Shown here one piece after another: positions 49,355 through 58,484 of a stretch of DNA of 64,000 nt (its first letter is position 1; every line of letters begins with the position of its first letter). Origin of the DNA: Streptomyces sp. CBMA152 (GTDB lineage Bacteria > Actinomycetota > Actinomycetes > Streptomycetales > Streptomycetaceae). The stretch lies in NCBI RefSeq assembly GCF_014596475.1, contig NZ_MECJ01000022.1, positions 1-64,000 of the forward strand, given 5' to 3'. The notes below the pieces were generated by a model, which was not told the origin of the DNA, did no database searches, and saw nothing but the letters and a program-made list of their open reading frames with translations. The position numbers and the translations under genes were made by a program.

Positions 49355-50107
49355 GTGACCTCCTCCTTCGCTCCCGACTCGCTGGTCCTGAACCGCAAGC
49401 TGCCGCTCTGGTACCAGGTCTCGCAGTCCCTGCGCGCCTCGATACTCGGCCGCACCCCGGACGCCTCGCTTCGGCTGCCCACCGAGGAGCAGTTGGCCGC
49501 GCACTACGGGGTGAGCGTCCTGACCATGCGGCAGGCGCTGAAGGAGCTGGAGGAGGAGGGGCTGATCACCCGCCACCGGCGGCGCGGCACGTTCATCGAG
49601 CCGGCCGCCCGGCGCGGGGCGCCCGTCCGGCTGCTCGGCTCGATCGACGCGATCGTGGCCCAGCAGTCGGGCGAGCCGACGACGGTCCTCGGCCATGGGC
49701 CGGGGCCGGTGTCCGGGGAACTCACGGAGTACTTCCCCGACTGCGCCTCGGTCGTCACCTACCGCCGCCTGCGCCGCGACGGCAAGACCGGCGAGCCCAC
49801 GAACTGGGCGGAGAACGCCGTCCGCCCCGAACTGGCGGCGTCCATCGAGCTGTCCGACCTCGAACGCTGGCCGATGACCAAGGTGCTCCGGGACGCGGTG
49901 GGCGTCCGCATCAGCCGCATCACGGACACGGTGGAGGCCCGCCTGGCGGACCCGGCCACAGCGGATCTCCTCCAAGTCCCGCTCCTGTCCCCGATCCTGC
50001 ACTACACCGGTGTCACCTACGACGAGACGGGCCGGGTGGTCGACGTGGCCCGGATCCGCTACCGCGGCGACCGGTTCTCGTTCTCGGTGACGGTGGAGGC
50101 GCGGTGA
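49355..50107 (+). CDS. GntR-family regulator (HutC/UTRA type)
   Basis: A 250-residue regulator: N-terminal wHTH (LPLWYQVSQSLRASIL, then LPTEEQLAAHYGVSVLTMRQALKELEEEGLI) and a C-terminal UTRA ligand domain (YFPDCASVVTYRRLRRDG and LLSPILHYTGVTYDETGRVVDVARI). It lies 65 bases after hmgA on the same strand, so it may sense an intermediate of tyrosine degradation and could be the binder of the hmgA operator. GTG start at 49355. Confidence 0.88.
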   Translation: MTSSFAPDSLVLNRKLPLWYQVSQSLRASILGRTPDASLRLPTEEQLAAHYGVSVLTMRQALKELEEEGLITRHRRRGTFIEPAARRGAPVRLLGSIDAIVAQQSGEPTTVLGHGPGPVSGELTEYFPDCASVVTYRRLRRDGKTGEPTNWAENAVRPELAASIELSDLERWPMTKVLRDAVGVRISRITDTVEARLADPATADLLQVPLLSPILHYTGVTYDETGRVVDVARIRYRGDRFSFSVTVEAR

Positions 50108-50174
50108 GGGGGCGCGGCCGCCAGTACCGGTGACACTGTCTTCACCCACCCCCGGCCGCCTACCATGACCCCCC

Positions 50175-51365
50175 GTGAGTGACGACTTGCATCTGCTCGA
50201 TGATCTGATGCCCTGGGCCGTCGCGCCGCTGCGGACCGGGCGGGCCTGGGTGGTCGGTCCGGACGAGCGTGCGCTCAGGGCCCGTTGGGACGCTTTCGTA
50301 CGAGCGGAGGGCGACGAGCGCGAACGCCTCTTCCACCCCAGCCGCACCCGCACCCTCCGCACCACCGCCCCCGCCCTCCCCGGCGCCCCCGCCAACACCG
50401 GCCCCCTGAGTCACGAGACGGGCCCCTGCCCCGCACCCCGCCGTATCACCCACGGCCCCTTCGACCACCAGTGGCTGATACCGGACCACCGCCTCCTCGA
50501 CGCCGCCCGCCCCGAACTGTGGCGCGTCGCCGACGAACGGCAGCTGTTCGCGGTCGAGCAGGGCCACGTACCCCAACCGGCCGGCCGAGCAACGGCCCTC
50601 ACCGTCTCCGCGCTCCTCCCCGACGGCCGCTCCCCCGCCGGCCGCCCCGGCCGCATCCGCCCCCTCTACCGCCGCCCGAACGCGGCCGAGCCCAACATCG
50701 CCCCCGGCCTGCTCACCTTCCTCGGCAAGACGTACGGGCACGACGTCGACCCCGAGGACCTGCTCGCCTGGACCGTGGCGACCGCCCGCGCCACACCCGC
50801 CGGATGCGCGCTGCCCCTCACCACCGACCCCCAACTCTGGGTCAGCGGAGTCGAGTTGGGCCACCGCGCCATCGCCCTGATGCTGCGCGGCACACGCGGC
50901 GGCGAGAAACCCCGGCTGCCCGGCGGACGCAGGCCCTACGTACGGGCCGCGATCCCGGCCCGCCCGGACGAGCTGCGCTACGACGCGGAGGAAGAGGCGC
51001 TGCACCTCGGCGAGGGCCGCATCTCGCCCGTACCGTCCGGCGCCTGGGAGTACCGCGTGAGCGGCGTACGCGTACTGGAGCTGTGGTTCGAGCGGCGTAC
51101 GGAGAGCGGCGAGCCGGGCACTCTGGAGGCGATCCGGCCCGCGTCCTGGCCGCAGGAGTGGACCTCCGAGCTCCTTGAGCTGATCACCGCGCTGGCCCTG
51201 CTGAGCGAACTCCCCACAGGGCAGGAGGCGCGGGAGGGCGACCGCCTCACCCCCGCCGATCTCGTCGACGCGCGCGTGCTGCCGGTCCCCGCCTCGGCCC
51301 GCCGCCCCGCATCCGTACTGGACCACCCCGAGGAAGGCCCCGGTGGGCAGTTCGCCCTGCTATGA
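50175..51365 (+). CDS. type ISP restriction/modification-like protein, methyltransferase domain absent
   Basis: A 396-residue protein resembling the C-terminal part of type ISP restriction/modification enzymes (SDDLHLLDDLMPWAVAPLRTGRAWVV at the start in pieces, then a large beta-rich domain with FLGKTYGHDVDPEDLLAW and PSGAWEYRVSGVRVLELWFE). The family's helicase, nuclease and methyltransferase modules are missing. In Streptomyces such proteins are often annotated as DNA methyltransferase, but no SAM motif (FxGxG or NPPY) is visible here. GTG start at 50175. Possibly a DNA-binding target-recognition remnant with a new role. Confidence 0.68.
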   Translation: MSDDLHLLDDLMPWAVAPLRTGRAWVVGPDERALRARWDAFVRAEGDERERLFHPSRTRTLRTTAPALPGAPANTGPLSHETGPCPAPRRITHGPFDHQWLIPDHRLLDAARPELWRVADERQLFAVEQGHVPQPAGRATALTVSALLPDGRSPAGRPGRIRPLYRRPNAAEPNIAPGLLTFLGKTYGHDVDPEDLLAWTVATARATPAGCALPLTTDPQLWVSGVELGHRAIALMLRGTRGGEKPRLPGGRRPYVRAAIPARPDELRYDAEEEALHLGEGRISPVPSGAWEYRVSGVRVLELWFERRTESGEPGTLEAIRPASWPQEWTSELLELITALALLSELPTGQEAREGDRLTPADLVDARVLPVPASARRPASVLDHPEEGPGGQFALL

Positions 51366-51401
51366 CAGAGCGGCCGGGGCAGATGCGTCCGGGCACACCG
51401 A

Positions 51402-51449
51402 AGCGCTGCTGTGAGCCCTGGGGATGACAGAGGGGCTGACAGCAGCGCT
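51402..51449. terminator. long-loop hairpin between convergent genes
   Basis: Perfect 11-bp arms (51402-51412 and 51439-51449) with a 26-base loop that contains further pairing. Lies between the type ISP-like gene and the small minus-strand gene. Confidence 0.65.
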
Positions 51450-51515
51450 GCGCCGGGACGGCGTGAACGCCTGCGCGCGTTTCAGGAAGTCACTGGTCGT
51501 GAGCTGTCGTGGGAT

Positions 51516-51779
51516 TCAGCCGCGGCTGCCGAAGAGCGAGCGGCGCAGGCGCCGCAGCGGGGCGAAGAGCGAGACGCGGGCGCTCTTGCTCCTCCGGCTG
51601 TGCGCGAGGTCACGCGAGGTCAGTTCGCGCATCAGCATCGTCGCCTCGGCCGCCTCGCGCTGCGGGACGGCAGGACCGCCCAGCACCGAGAGGTGGCGGT
51701 CGAGCCGCGAGCTGGTCGCACTGCTCCCGCAGGTGATGGCAGGCACTCTCGCCCTGCTGCGCATTGTTATCTGTTCCAT
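51516..51779 (-). CDS. small conserved protein, unknown function
   Basis: An 87-residue protein starting at the ATG at 51779 with GGGGAG just upstream. It reads MEQITMRSRARVPAITCG, then SRLDRHLSVLGGPAVPQREAAEATMLMRELTSRDLAH and a basic end (RRLRRSLFGSRG). It looks like a conserved Streptomyces family, but this rests on memory and pattern only. Two helices rich in Arg could bind nucleic acid or a protein. One Cys. No membrane segment. Confidence 0.55.
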   Translation of the reverse strand: MEQITMRSRARVPAITCGSSATSSRLDRHLSVLGGPAVPQREAAEATMLMRELTSRDLAHSRRSKSARVSLFAPLRRLRRSLFGSRG

Positions 51780-52158
51780 GTCACTCCCCACCCATACGAG
51801 GGCACCCGGCCCCGGGCAGGGTAACCCTATCGCCCTCGCATCACACTCGTGTATCCCGGTCGCGGGATTCACCTCTCCCGGGGAACATTGACGATTGACC
51901 GATGGCTACTCTCCGAATACGCATGGTTCCAGGGCGAGTTGGACAAGAGGCAGATGGGCACGCCACCCACCGCCCCAAGTGGCGGCCGGGGCGGGCCCGG
52001 TGATTCCGCGTCCGGTTCTCACAGGCCGTCACACGCTCACCCTGTGTGACCGATCGGCATCACAGGTCGGTACACAGGGGGCTGCGGATGCGGTCACCTG
52101 AGCTAATTTGGAATGGATTCGCCGTTGTTGGTCTCGCCGTCATGGAGGAGGCTCGCCA
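51780..52158. other. 379-base intergenic region with an imperfect palindrome
   Basis: No gene seen. At 52040-52079 there is an imperfect inverted repeat with arms CCCTGTGTGACCGA and TCGGTACACAGGG (one bulge), 80 bases upstream of the kinase start. It could be an operator or an mRNA leader hairpin of the kinase gene. Confidence 0.6.
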
Positions 52159-53835
52159 GTGAGCGAAGTGCCGGGCAGTGAGCAGCGCGTTGTCGCGGGT
52201 CGCTACCGACTGCTGTCCCCGCTCGGCCGTGGCGGCATGGGCGAGGTGTGGCGGGCGCGCGACGAAATATTGGGGCGCGAAGTAGCGGTAAAAGAGGTGC
52301 GCGCGCCGGTCGGGCTCGACGCGACGGACGAGCACCGGCTGTACAGCCGTCTGGAACGCGAGGCCTGGGCGGCCGCCCGCATCTCGCACCGCAATGTGGT
52401 GACGGTCTACGACGTGGCGACCGAGGACGGCCGCCCATGGATCGTGATGGAGCTGGTACGCGGGCTCGCACTCTCCGACGTACTGGAAGCGGAAGGACCG
52501 ATGCCGCCGCAGCGGGCCGGGCACATCGGCGCCGAGGTCATCGCCGCCCTGCGCGCCGCACACGAGGCGGGGGTGCTGCACCGCGACGTGAAGCCCGCCA
52601 ATGTACTGCTCGCCAACGACGGCCGGGTGGTGCTCACCGACTTCGGGATCGCGACGGTGGCGGGGACGTCCACGCTCACCATGACCGGCGAGGTCGTCGG
52701 CTCACCCGAATTCCTCGCCCCGGAGCGGGCCTTGGGGCGCACGCCCGGCCCCGCCTCCGACCTGTGGTCGCTCGGTGTCCTCCTGTACGCGGCGGTCGAG
52801 GGGAATTCGCCGTTCCGGCACGACACCCCGCTCTCCACCCTGCGGGCGGTGGTCGACGAGGAACTGCCGCCGCCGCGCCGCGCGGGCCCGCTGGCCCCGG
52901 TGATCGAGGGGCTGCTGCGCAAGGACCCGGCCGAGCGGCTCTCCGCCGAGCAGGCCGAGCACCAGCTACGGGTGGTGGGCGCGGGCGGCTCCGTGTACGG
53001 CGCTCCCCCGCCGACTCCCGGCCCGCACAGCAGTCCGTACAACAGGACGACGATCGCTGCCGGGGATCCGGACGCGGGCCGGACGCCACCGCTGCCGAAC
53101 CCGGTGCCCTCGGGCCCGTACGGCTCGGACGCCTCGACCACCACTCAGGAGCCGCCGGAACGCAAACGGCACCCGGGGGCCGTGCTGTTGGTGGGTGTGG
53201 TGGTCCTGCTGCTCGCGCTCGGCGGGCTCGCGTGGGCGCTGGCGCGCAGTGACGGGTCGAGTGGATCGGACTCGAACACTCCGCCTGCCACCGGTCAGGG
53301 CACGATCACCGCGAGCCGCAGCGACACGACCACCGCGAGCCACGGCGGCGCGGGCGCCACCACAGCCACCACCGACACCACTGCTCCCGCCAGCCACAGC
53401 CCCACCACATCGGCGCCGCCCGCGCAGTCCGTGAAGGTCTCCCTCCAGTCCGTACGCGGGAGTTACTCGGGCAGCTGCCCGCCGCCGGACGGGGCGGCTC
53501 CGGCCGTGCTCGCCGTGTTCACCGTGGGGCGTACGCCGGTGGACGTCCAGTACCGCTGGGTGACGGCGACCGGCGAGTCCTCCGACCCGGGCTGGAAGAC
53601 GCTGAGCTTCGGGTCGGGCGACGCGAAGACCAAGCAGGTGTCGCACATCGAGTCGGGGTACAAGGCCGGGAAGACGGTCCACAACGCGGTGCAGCTGGAG
53701 GTCCGCTCCCCGGTCTCGGCCAGCTCCAACTCCGTTTCGTACACAATCACTTGCACGGAGGAGACCCCGACGGGCGGGGCCTCCTCGTCGTACTCGGCGC
53801 CGGCGGGCGGCGGCTCCGCCTCACCCGCCGGCTGA
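52159..53835 (+). CDS. transmembrane Ser/Thr protein kinase (Pkn type)
   Basis: A 558-residue eukaryotic-type kinase. Gly loop GRGGMGEV (about 24-31), Lys45 in VAVKEV, HRDVKPANVLL (catalytic Asp143), DFGIA (161-165) and the APER motif are all intact, so it should be active. A single membrane helix is at about 340-362 (AVLLVGVVVLLLALGGLAWAL), then a Ser/Thr-rich linker and an extracytoplasmic domain of about 130 residues with two Cys that may form a disulfide. It lacks PASTA repeats, so the sensed signal differs from PknB. GTG start at 52159 follows GGAGG. Next to a secreted lipase gene on the opposite strand. Confidence 0.92.
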   Translation: MSEVPGSEQRVVAGRYRLLSPLGRGGMGEVWRARDEILGREVAVKEVRAPVGLDATDEHRLYSRLEREAWAAARISHRNVVTVYDVATEDGRPWIVMELVRGLALSDVLEAEGPMPPQRAGHIGAEVIAALRAAHEAGVLHRDVKPANVLLANDGRVVLTDFGIATVAGTSTLTMTGEVVGSPEFLAPERALGRTPGPASDLWSLGVLLYAAVEGNSPFRHDTPLSTLRAVVDEELPPPRRAGPLAPVIEGLLRKDPAERLSAEQAEHQLRVVGAGGSVYGAPPPTPGPHSSPYNRTTIAAGDPDAGRTPPLPNPVPSGPYGSDASTTTQEPPERKRHPGAVLLVGVVVLLLALGGLAWALARSDGSSGSDSNTPPATGQGTITASRSDTTTASHGGAGATTATTDTTAPASHSPTTSAPPAQSVKVSLQSVRGSYSGSCPPPDGAAPAVLAVFTVGRTPVDVQYRWVTATGESSDPGWKTLSFGSGDAKTKQVSHIESGYKAGKTVHNAVQLEVRSPVSASSNSVSYTITCTEETPTGGASSSYSAPAGGGSASPAG

Positions 53836-53867
53836 GATGCGCTCGTACCTGGGTGCGCCCGTGCGGA

Positions 53868-54677
53868 TCAGGCCACGGACGCGAAGGTGGGCAGATAGCC
53901 GCCCGACTGCCCGGCGGCGGTCGGGTGGTAGGACTCCCCTATGTTGGTCCAGACCAAACTGTTCAGCCAAGGGCTGCCGGAGCAGATCTCATGGCCGGTG
54001 AAGGCCGGGACGACCGAGGCGAAGGTGAAGCCGTGGTCGGCCGCACGCTTGGCGGTGACCGTGTTGAGCTCGTCCGCCGCACCGTTGATCGCGGCGCGCG
54101 AGGTGTCGCTCAGACCGAAGAAGCAGTTGCCGCCGATCTTGTAGAAGTGCGGGTAGCCGATGACGACGACGTGCGCGTTCGGGGCCTTGGCTCTGATCGA
54201 GTCGTAGACGGAGTCGAGCTTTGCGGGCAGGACGTTGTCGGCATAGTCGCGCGCCTGGTTGATGCGGTTGATGCAGGTGGACTGCGAGTTCAGCACGCAG
54301 GTGGTCATGACGTCGGAGAACCCGGCGTCATTACCGCCGATGGTGATCGAGACGAGGTCGGTCGAGTCGTTGAGCGGGCCGAGCTGACTGGCCTTCACAT
54401 CGTCGGTCGTCGCACCCGAACAGGCGGTGAAGGCGAACGAGGCGGGGGCGTTGGACGCCGCCCACAGGGACGGGTACGCCTTCGGTGAGCGCTTGCAGGA
54501 ACCACTGGAGCTGTCGTACACACCGGTTCCCACTCCGGAGGAGTAGGAGTCGCCGAGCGCCACATAGTCGGTGCCTGTGGCCTGGGTCGCGGCGTTGGCC
54601 ACGCCTGCCCCGGTGAGGGCGAAGGCGGCGGCCAGGAAGATCGACGACACATAGGCCGTCATACGGGAGAGCTTCAT
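53868..54677 (-). CDS. secreted SGNH/GDSL lipase
   Basis: A 269-residue exported lipase close to the S. rimosus GDS(L) lipase. Signal peptide (about 1-29, ending GVANAA), block I GDSYSSG with the Ser nucleophile, block III GGNDAGF (oxyanion Asn), and SYHPTAAGQ with the catalytic His at the C-terminus. Six Cys are placed for three disulfides, as in the family. The start at 54677 follows AGGAGG. It is likely a broad-range extracellular esterase. Confidence 0.93.
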   Translation of the reverse strand: MKLSRMTAYVSSIFLAAAFALTGAGVANAATQATGTDYVALGDSYSSGVGTGVYDSSSGSCKRSPKAYPSLWAASNAPASFAFTACSGATTDDVKASQLGPLNDSTDLVSITIGGNDAGFSDVMTTCVLNSQSTCINRINQARDYADNVLPAKLDSVYDSIRAKAPNAHVVVIGYPHFYKIGGNCFFGLSDTSRAAINGAADELNTVTAKRAADHGFTFASVVPAFTGHEICSGSPWLNSLVWTNIGESYHPTAAGQSGGYLPTFASVA

Positions 54678-54927
54678 GTGGGGGCCTCCTAGTGCGGGGT
54701 ATCCGCCACAGATGTGGTACCAGCGAGTAGGGATCACCGGAAGTGGACATGCCAAGAACTTTCAGAAATCCGCTCCATCGGGGGAAACCCTGACTCTGAG
54801 TTCCCGTCAATTGACCTTCACCGCAGGGAACTTCACTGCACGACCCTTGTCTTGACGGCCCTGATGGGCTGCGCCACATTGGAGCCCCGCCGCACGCGGA
54901 GGCTCCAGGTGCACGCGGAGGAACGAC

Positions 54928-55356
54928 GTGGCCAGTAGGCCAACAACCCCATCCGGCCCACGGCATGACGGATCGTCGGCCCGTGAAGATCTCGCGGCCG
55001 CGCTGAGCGGTGCCGCGCTCACCGTCTCGGTGGTCGGCGCCGCCATCGCCTGGATTCCGCTCGACTCTCCGCTGCGCGCACCACTCGCGCTGTTCTTCTT
55101 GATCGCCGCACCCGCCGAGGCATTGGCTTTCGCCTTACGCCGGCTGGAACCGCTCACGCGCGCGGTGGCGTCTTTCTCGGGCACGGTACTCATCAATCTG
55201 GTGATCGCCGAAACAATGGCGATCATCGAAGTCCGGTCCGTACGCGGCGAGATCATGGCGGTCGCAGTGATCAGCTTTCTTCTTTTCCTTACGGGAACGG
55301 GAGTAAAACGCTCCGCAACCGATCGGTCGAGAATGGTCAAAAACCCAAAAACGTGA
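54928..55356 (+). CDS. small membrane protein with a TTA codon
   Basis: A 142-residue membrane protein with four hydrophobic segments (ALSGAALTVSVVGAAIAWI, APLALFFLIAAPAEALAFAL, VASFSGTVLINLVIAETMAI, EIMAVAVISFLLFLTGTGV) and a basic C-terminus. GTG start at 54928 with GGAGGA upstream. Codon 70 (55135-55137) is TTA, so translation may depend on the bldA tRNA. It lies 322 bases before the exopolysaccharide cluster on the same strand and may belong to it. I do not recognise the family. Confidence 0.72.
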   Translation: MASRPTTPSGPRHDGSSAREDLAAALSGAALTVSVVGAAIAWIPLDSPLRAPLALFFLIAAPAEALAFALRRLEPLTRAVASFSGTVLINLVIAETMAIIEVRSVRGEIMAVAVISFLLFLTGTGVKRSATDRSRMVKNPKT

Positions 55357-55678
55357 GGCCACGTTCCAGGTCTTGCCATACAGCCCCAATCATCAATACC
55401 GTCTTACATCCACCCGCATCGGCCCATCATGCAAAGCGGCTCTAGGGGAGGGCTCAAGCGCCGCGAGGGGCGGCCGGGGCGGGACGCGCTAGGGGGGTAC
55501 CGTGCTCGGTCTTTCTGCGTTCTCGACCGGTCACGGGCCGCGCGGCCAGCAAAGCCAGCTCACCTCAGCACGGAATGCCAGACCGTCATGACCGGGGTGG
55601 GGACCCCCCTTTCGTAACCGGAAACCATCCGGACTGCCCGGGGGCGGGCAGTCCACCGGACGAGAGGGACAGAGACTC
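55357..55678. other. 322-base leader region of the polysaccharide operon
   Basis: No gene seen. At 55631-55654 a perfect 10-bp hairpin (GGACTGCCCG-GGGG-CGGGCAGTCC) sits 24 bases upstream of the first glycosyltransferase start, inside the probable 5' untranslated region. It is strong enough to affect translation or transcript stability. The first 100 bases are AT-richer than the rest of the window. Confidence 0.65.
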
Positions 55679-56572
55679 GTGAGCTCTTCTGTGCGCCCGG
55701 CGAGCCGGGAGCAAGATCTATTCATCGTGCCACCGGACGGTGCCACGAACAGCCCGTCGGACGGCCCGGCCGCCGACGGCGAGGCCACTCGAATACCGGC
55801 GAATTCCGCGCGCTACCGCGCGGTCTCGCCGAATCTCGCGATCGCGCCGCCGGTGAGCGTCGTGATCCCCGCCATGAACGAGGCGGAAAACCTCCCGTAC
55901 GTCTTCAAGACACTTCCGGAGTGGATCCACGAAGTCGTCCTGGTCGACGGGAATTCCACCGACGACACCGTACGGGTGGCCCGCGAACTGTGGCCCGAGG
56001 TCAAGGTCGTCAAACAGGTCGGCAAGGGCAAGGGAGATGCCCTCATCAGCGGATTCGCCGCCTGCACCGGAGACATCATCGTGATGGTCGACGCGGACGG
56101 CTCGGCCGACGGCGAGGAGATCGTCAGCTATGTCTCCGCGCTGGTCGGCGGCGCCGACTTCGCCAAGGGCTCCCGCTTCGCCAACGGCGGCGGCACCGAC
56201 GACATGACACCGATCCGCAAGCTCGGCAACTGGGCGCTGTGCTCCATCGTCAACCGCAAGTTCGGCGCCCGCTACACCGACCTCTGCTACGGCTACAACG
56301 CCTTCTGGAAGCACTGCCTCGACAAGATCGTCCTCGACTGCAGCGGCTTCGAGATAGAGACCCTGATCAACATCCGGATCGTCAAGGCCGGACTGCGGGT
56401 CCAGGAGGTGCCCAGCCATGAGTACAACCGGATCCATGGTGTCTCCAACCTGAGCGCCGTGCGCGACGGCATCCGGGTGCTCAAGGTGATCGTCAAGGAG
56501 AAGTCCGTGCCCCGGGCGCACCGCCGCCCGCAGATGATCGGCCTCAACGCACGCCGGGGAGAGCTGTCTTGA
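55679..56572 (+). CDS. family 2 glycosyltransferase (dolichol-phosphate mannose synthase-like)
   Basis: A 297-residue GT2 enzyme. VSVVIPAMNEAENLPYVFKTLPEW, then VVLVDGNSTDDTVRVAREL and VMVDADGSADGEE hold the nucleotide-sugar binding Asp residues. An N-terminal extension of about 55 residues is Pro/Ser/Asp-rich and disordered. No membrane segment is seen, so it is peripheral. GTG start at 55679. Its TGA overlaps the TTG start of the next glycosyltransferase. It likely adds a sugar to a lipid carrier in exopolysaccharide synthesis. Confidence 0.88.
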   Translation: MSSSVRPASREQDLFIVPPDGATNSPSDGPAADGEATRIPANSARYRAVSPNLAIAPPVSVVIPAMNEAENLPYVFKTLPEWIHEVVLVDGNSTDDTVRVARELWPEVKVVKQVGKGKGDALISGFAACTGDIIVMVDADGSADGEEIVSYVSALVGGADFAKGSRFANGGGTDDMTPIRKLGNWALCSIVNRKFGARYTDLCYGYNAFWKHCLDKIVLDCSGFEIETLINIRIVKAGLRVQEVPSHEYNRIHGVSNLSAVRDGIRVLKVIVKEKSVPRAHRRPQMIGLNARRGELS

Positions 56573-57693
56573 CCGATCGTCACCGCCGCGAGTTCTCCGT
56601 GGTGATCTGCGTGTACACCGAGGACCGCTGGGAGGACATCCTCGCGGCGGTCTCCTCCGTGCGCCATCAGTCACTGCCGGCCCTGGAGACGCTGCTGGTC
56701 GTGGACCACAACCGGCCGCTGCTCGAACGGCTCGGCGAGGAGTTCAAGGAGTACGCGGCCGACGGGGAGGTGCGGGTGCTCGCCAACGCGGGCCCCCGTG
56801 GCCTCTCGGCCGGACGCAACACCGGAATCGCCGCCGCCCGGGGCGAGTTCGTGGCCTTCCTCGACGACGACGCCGTGGCCGAGCGCGACTGGCTGCGGTA
56901 CTTCGCCTCGGGATACGACAACCCCCGGGTCATGGCGGTCGGCGGCCGCACCATGCCCGCCTGGTCCTCGGGCCGCCGCCCGGCCTGGTTCCCCGAGGAG
57001 TTCGACTGGGTGGTCGGCTGTACGTACCGGGGCCTGCCGCCCGGACGGGTGCGGGTCCGCAACGTCCTCGGCGGCAACGCCTCGTTCCGCCGCACCGCCT
57101 TCGACGCGGCCGGCGGATTCGCCACCGGCATCGGCCGCGACGGCGACAAACGGCCACTGGGCTGCGAGGAGACCGAACTCTGCATCCGCCTCGCCCGCGC
57201 GGTGCCCGACGCCGTGCTGTTGATCGACGACCGCGCGGTGATCCACCACCGCGTCCCGCCCACCCGCGAACACTTCGCCTACTTCCGCACCCGGACGTAC
57301 GCCGAAGGCCTGTCCAAGGCCCTGGTATCCCGAAGTGTCGGCGCCGGAAAGGGACTTGAGTCGGAGCGCCGCTATACGACCCGCGTGCTTCCGGCCGGTG
57401 TCGTACGCGGGGTACGGGACGCGGCGCTGGGGCGGCCGGGCGGGGCGGGGCGCGCGGGCGCGATCGGGCGCGCGGGTGCGATCGTGGCGGGTGTCGCGGT
57501 GGCGACCTGCGGCTATCTGCTCGGCACACTCCGGGCCCGCCGGGGCGGGGCCGTGTTCGAGGTCGCGCCGATCGCTGCTGGCGGGGAGCCGGGCGGGGAT
57601 GGCTCGGGTGGGGATCCGTCGGGCGGGGAGCTTTCGCCCGGGCAGCAGCCGGGCGGATCACCTTCGGACACGGAGGAGGGGGAGGCCGCGTGA
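56569..57693 (+). CDS. family 2 glycosyltransferase
   Basis: A 374-residue GT2 enzyme with VVICVYTEDRWEDILAAVSSV, GPRGLSAGRNTGIAAARGEFVAFLDDDAVAERDWL (in short pieces) and GCEETELCIRLARA. One C-terminal hydrophobic segment (about 300-325, AIVAGVAVATCGYLLGTL) anchors it; the final tail is disordered and acidic. It starts with TTG at 56569, rare, and overlaps the previous stop (TTGA), so it is translationally coupled. Second sugar transfer of the same pathway. Confidence 0.88.
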   Translation: MTDRHRREFSVVICVYTEDRWEDILAAVSSVRHQSLPALETLLVVDHNRPLLERLGEEFKEYAADGEVRVLANAGPRGLSAGRNTGIAAARGEFVAFLDDDAVAERDWLRYFASGYDNPRVMAVGGRTMPAWSSGRRPAWFPEEFDWVVGCTYRGLPPGRVRVRNVLGGNASFRRTAFDAAGGFATGIGRDGDKRPLGCEETELCIRLARAVPDAVLLIDDRAVIHHRVPPTREHFAYFRTRTYAEGLSKALVSRSVGAGKGLESERRYTTRVLPAGVVRGVRDAALGRPGGAGRAGAIGRAGAIVAGVAVATCGYLLGTLRARRGGAVFEVAPIAAGGEPGGDGSGGDPSGGELSPGQQPGGSPSDTEEGEAA

Positions 57694-58481
57694 GCGCGCC
57701 CGTACCGATCCTGATGTATCACGCGGTGGGCCACCGCCCGGCCAGGGCGGCCTACGGCCTCTCCGTCTCGCCGGACGCTTTCGCCGACCAGATGGCCCTG
57801 CTCGCCGACCGGGGCTTCACCCCCCTGACCACCGCCCAACTGGCCCACGCATGGCGCACGGCGGGAGCGCTCCCCCTGCGGCCCGTCCTGATCACCTTCG
57901 ACGACGGATACGAGGGCGTGCACCGCCACGCGCTCCCCGTCCTCGCCAAACACGGCTTCGCCTCCACCCTCTTCGTCTCGACCGGCTGGCTGCGCGGCGC
58001 CCACGAGGAGAGCGGCGCTCTCGACACCATGCTCGACTGGGACCAGGTACGGGAACTGGCCGCCGCAGGCACAGAGATCGGCGGCCACAGCCACACCCAC
58101 CCGCAACTGGACCAACTCCCCGACGACCAGCTCTGGTTCGAGACCCTGCGCTGCAAGGAGATCGTCGCCGAGGAGCTGGGCGCCTGCCCGGTCTCCTTCG
58201 CGTATCCGTACGGCTACTCCAGCCGCCGGGTACGCCGAACCGTCCGGGCAGCCGGCTTCACCCAGGCACTGGCGGTCGGCAACGCACTCGCCCGCCGTCA
58301 CCAGGGCCCGTACGCCCTGGAGCGGGTGACCGTCCGGCGCGGTACCGACATCGACGAGTTCGCGCGACTCGTCGAGGGCCGCGCCATCGCCCGCACCTTC
58401 GCCCGGGACCGCGCGCTCACCAAGGGATACGCCCTGGTCCGCAGGGGACGGCAGGCCGGGCGCGCACTGGCCGGAAGGTGA
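57690..58481 (+). CDS. polysaccharide deacetylase (NodB homology)
   Basis: A 263-residue CE4 enzyme: VPILMYHAVG, ITFDDGYEG (catalytic base Asp and metal-binding Asp), GGHSHTHPQLDQL (metal His residues) and SFAYPYGYSS. It removes acetyl groups from N-acetylated sugars. No clear signal peptide, so it may act in the cytosol or at the inner face of the membrane. GTG start overlaps the previous stop (GTGA). Its place in the cluster suggests a polymer containing amino sugars. Confidence 0.9.
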   Translation: MSAPVPILMYHAVGHRPARAAYGLSVSPDAFADQMALLADRGFTPLTTAQLAHAWRTAGALPLRPVLITFDDGYEGVHRHALPVLAKHGFASTLFVSTGWLRGAHEESGALDTMLDWDQVRELAAAGTEIGGHSHTHPQLDQLPDDQLWFETLRCKEIVAEELGACPVSFAYPYGYSSRRVRRTVRAAGFTQALAVGNALARRHQGPYALERVTVRRGTDIDEFARLVEGRAIARTFARDRALTKGYALVRRGRQAGRALAGR

Positions 58482-58484
58482 GCG

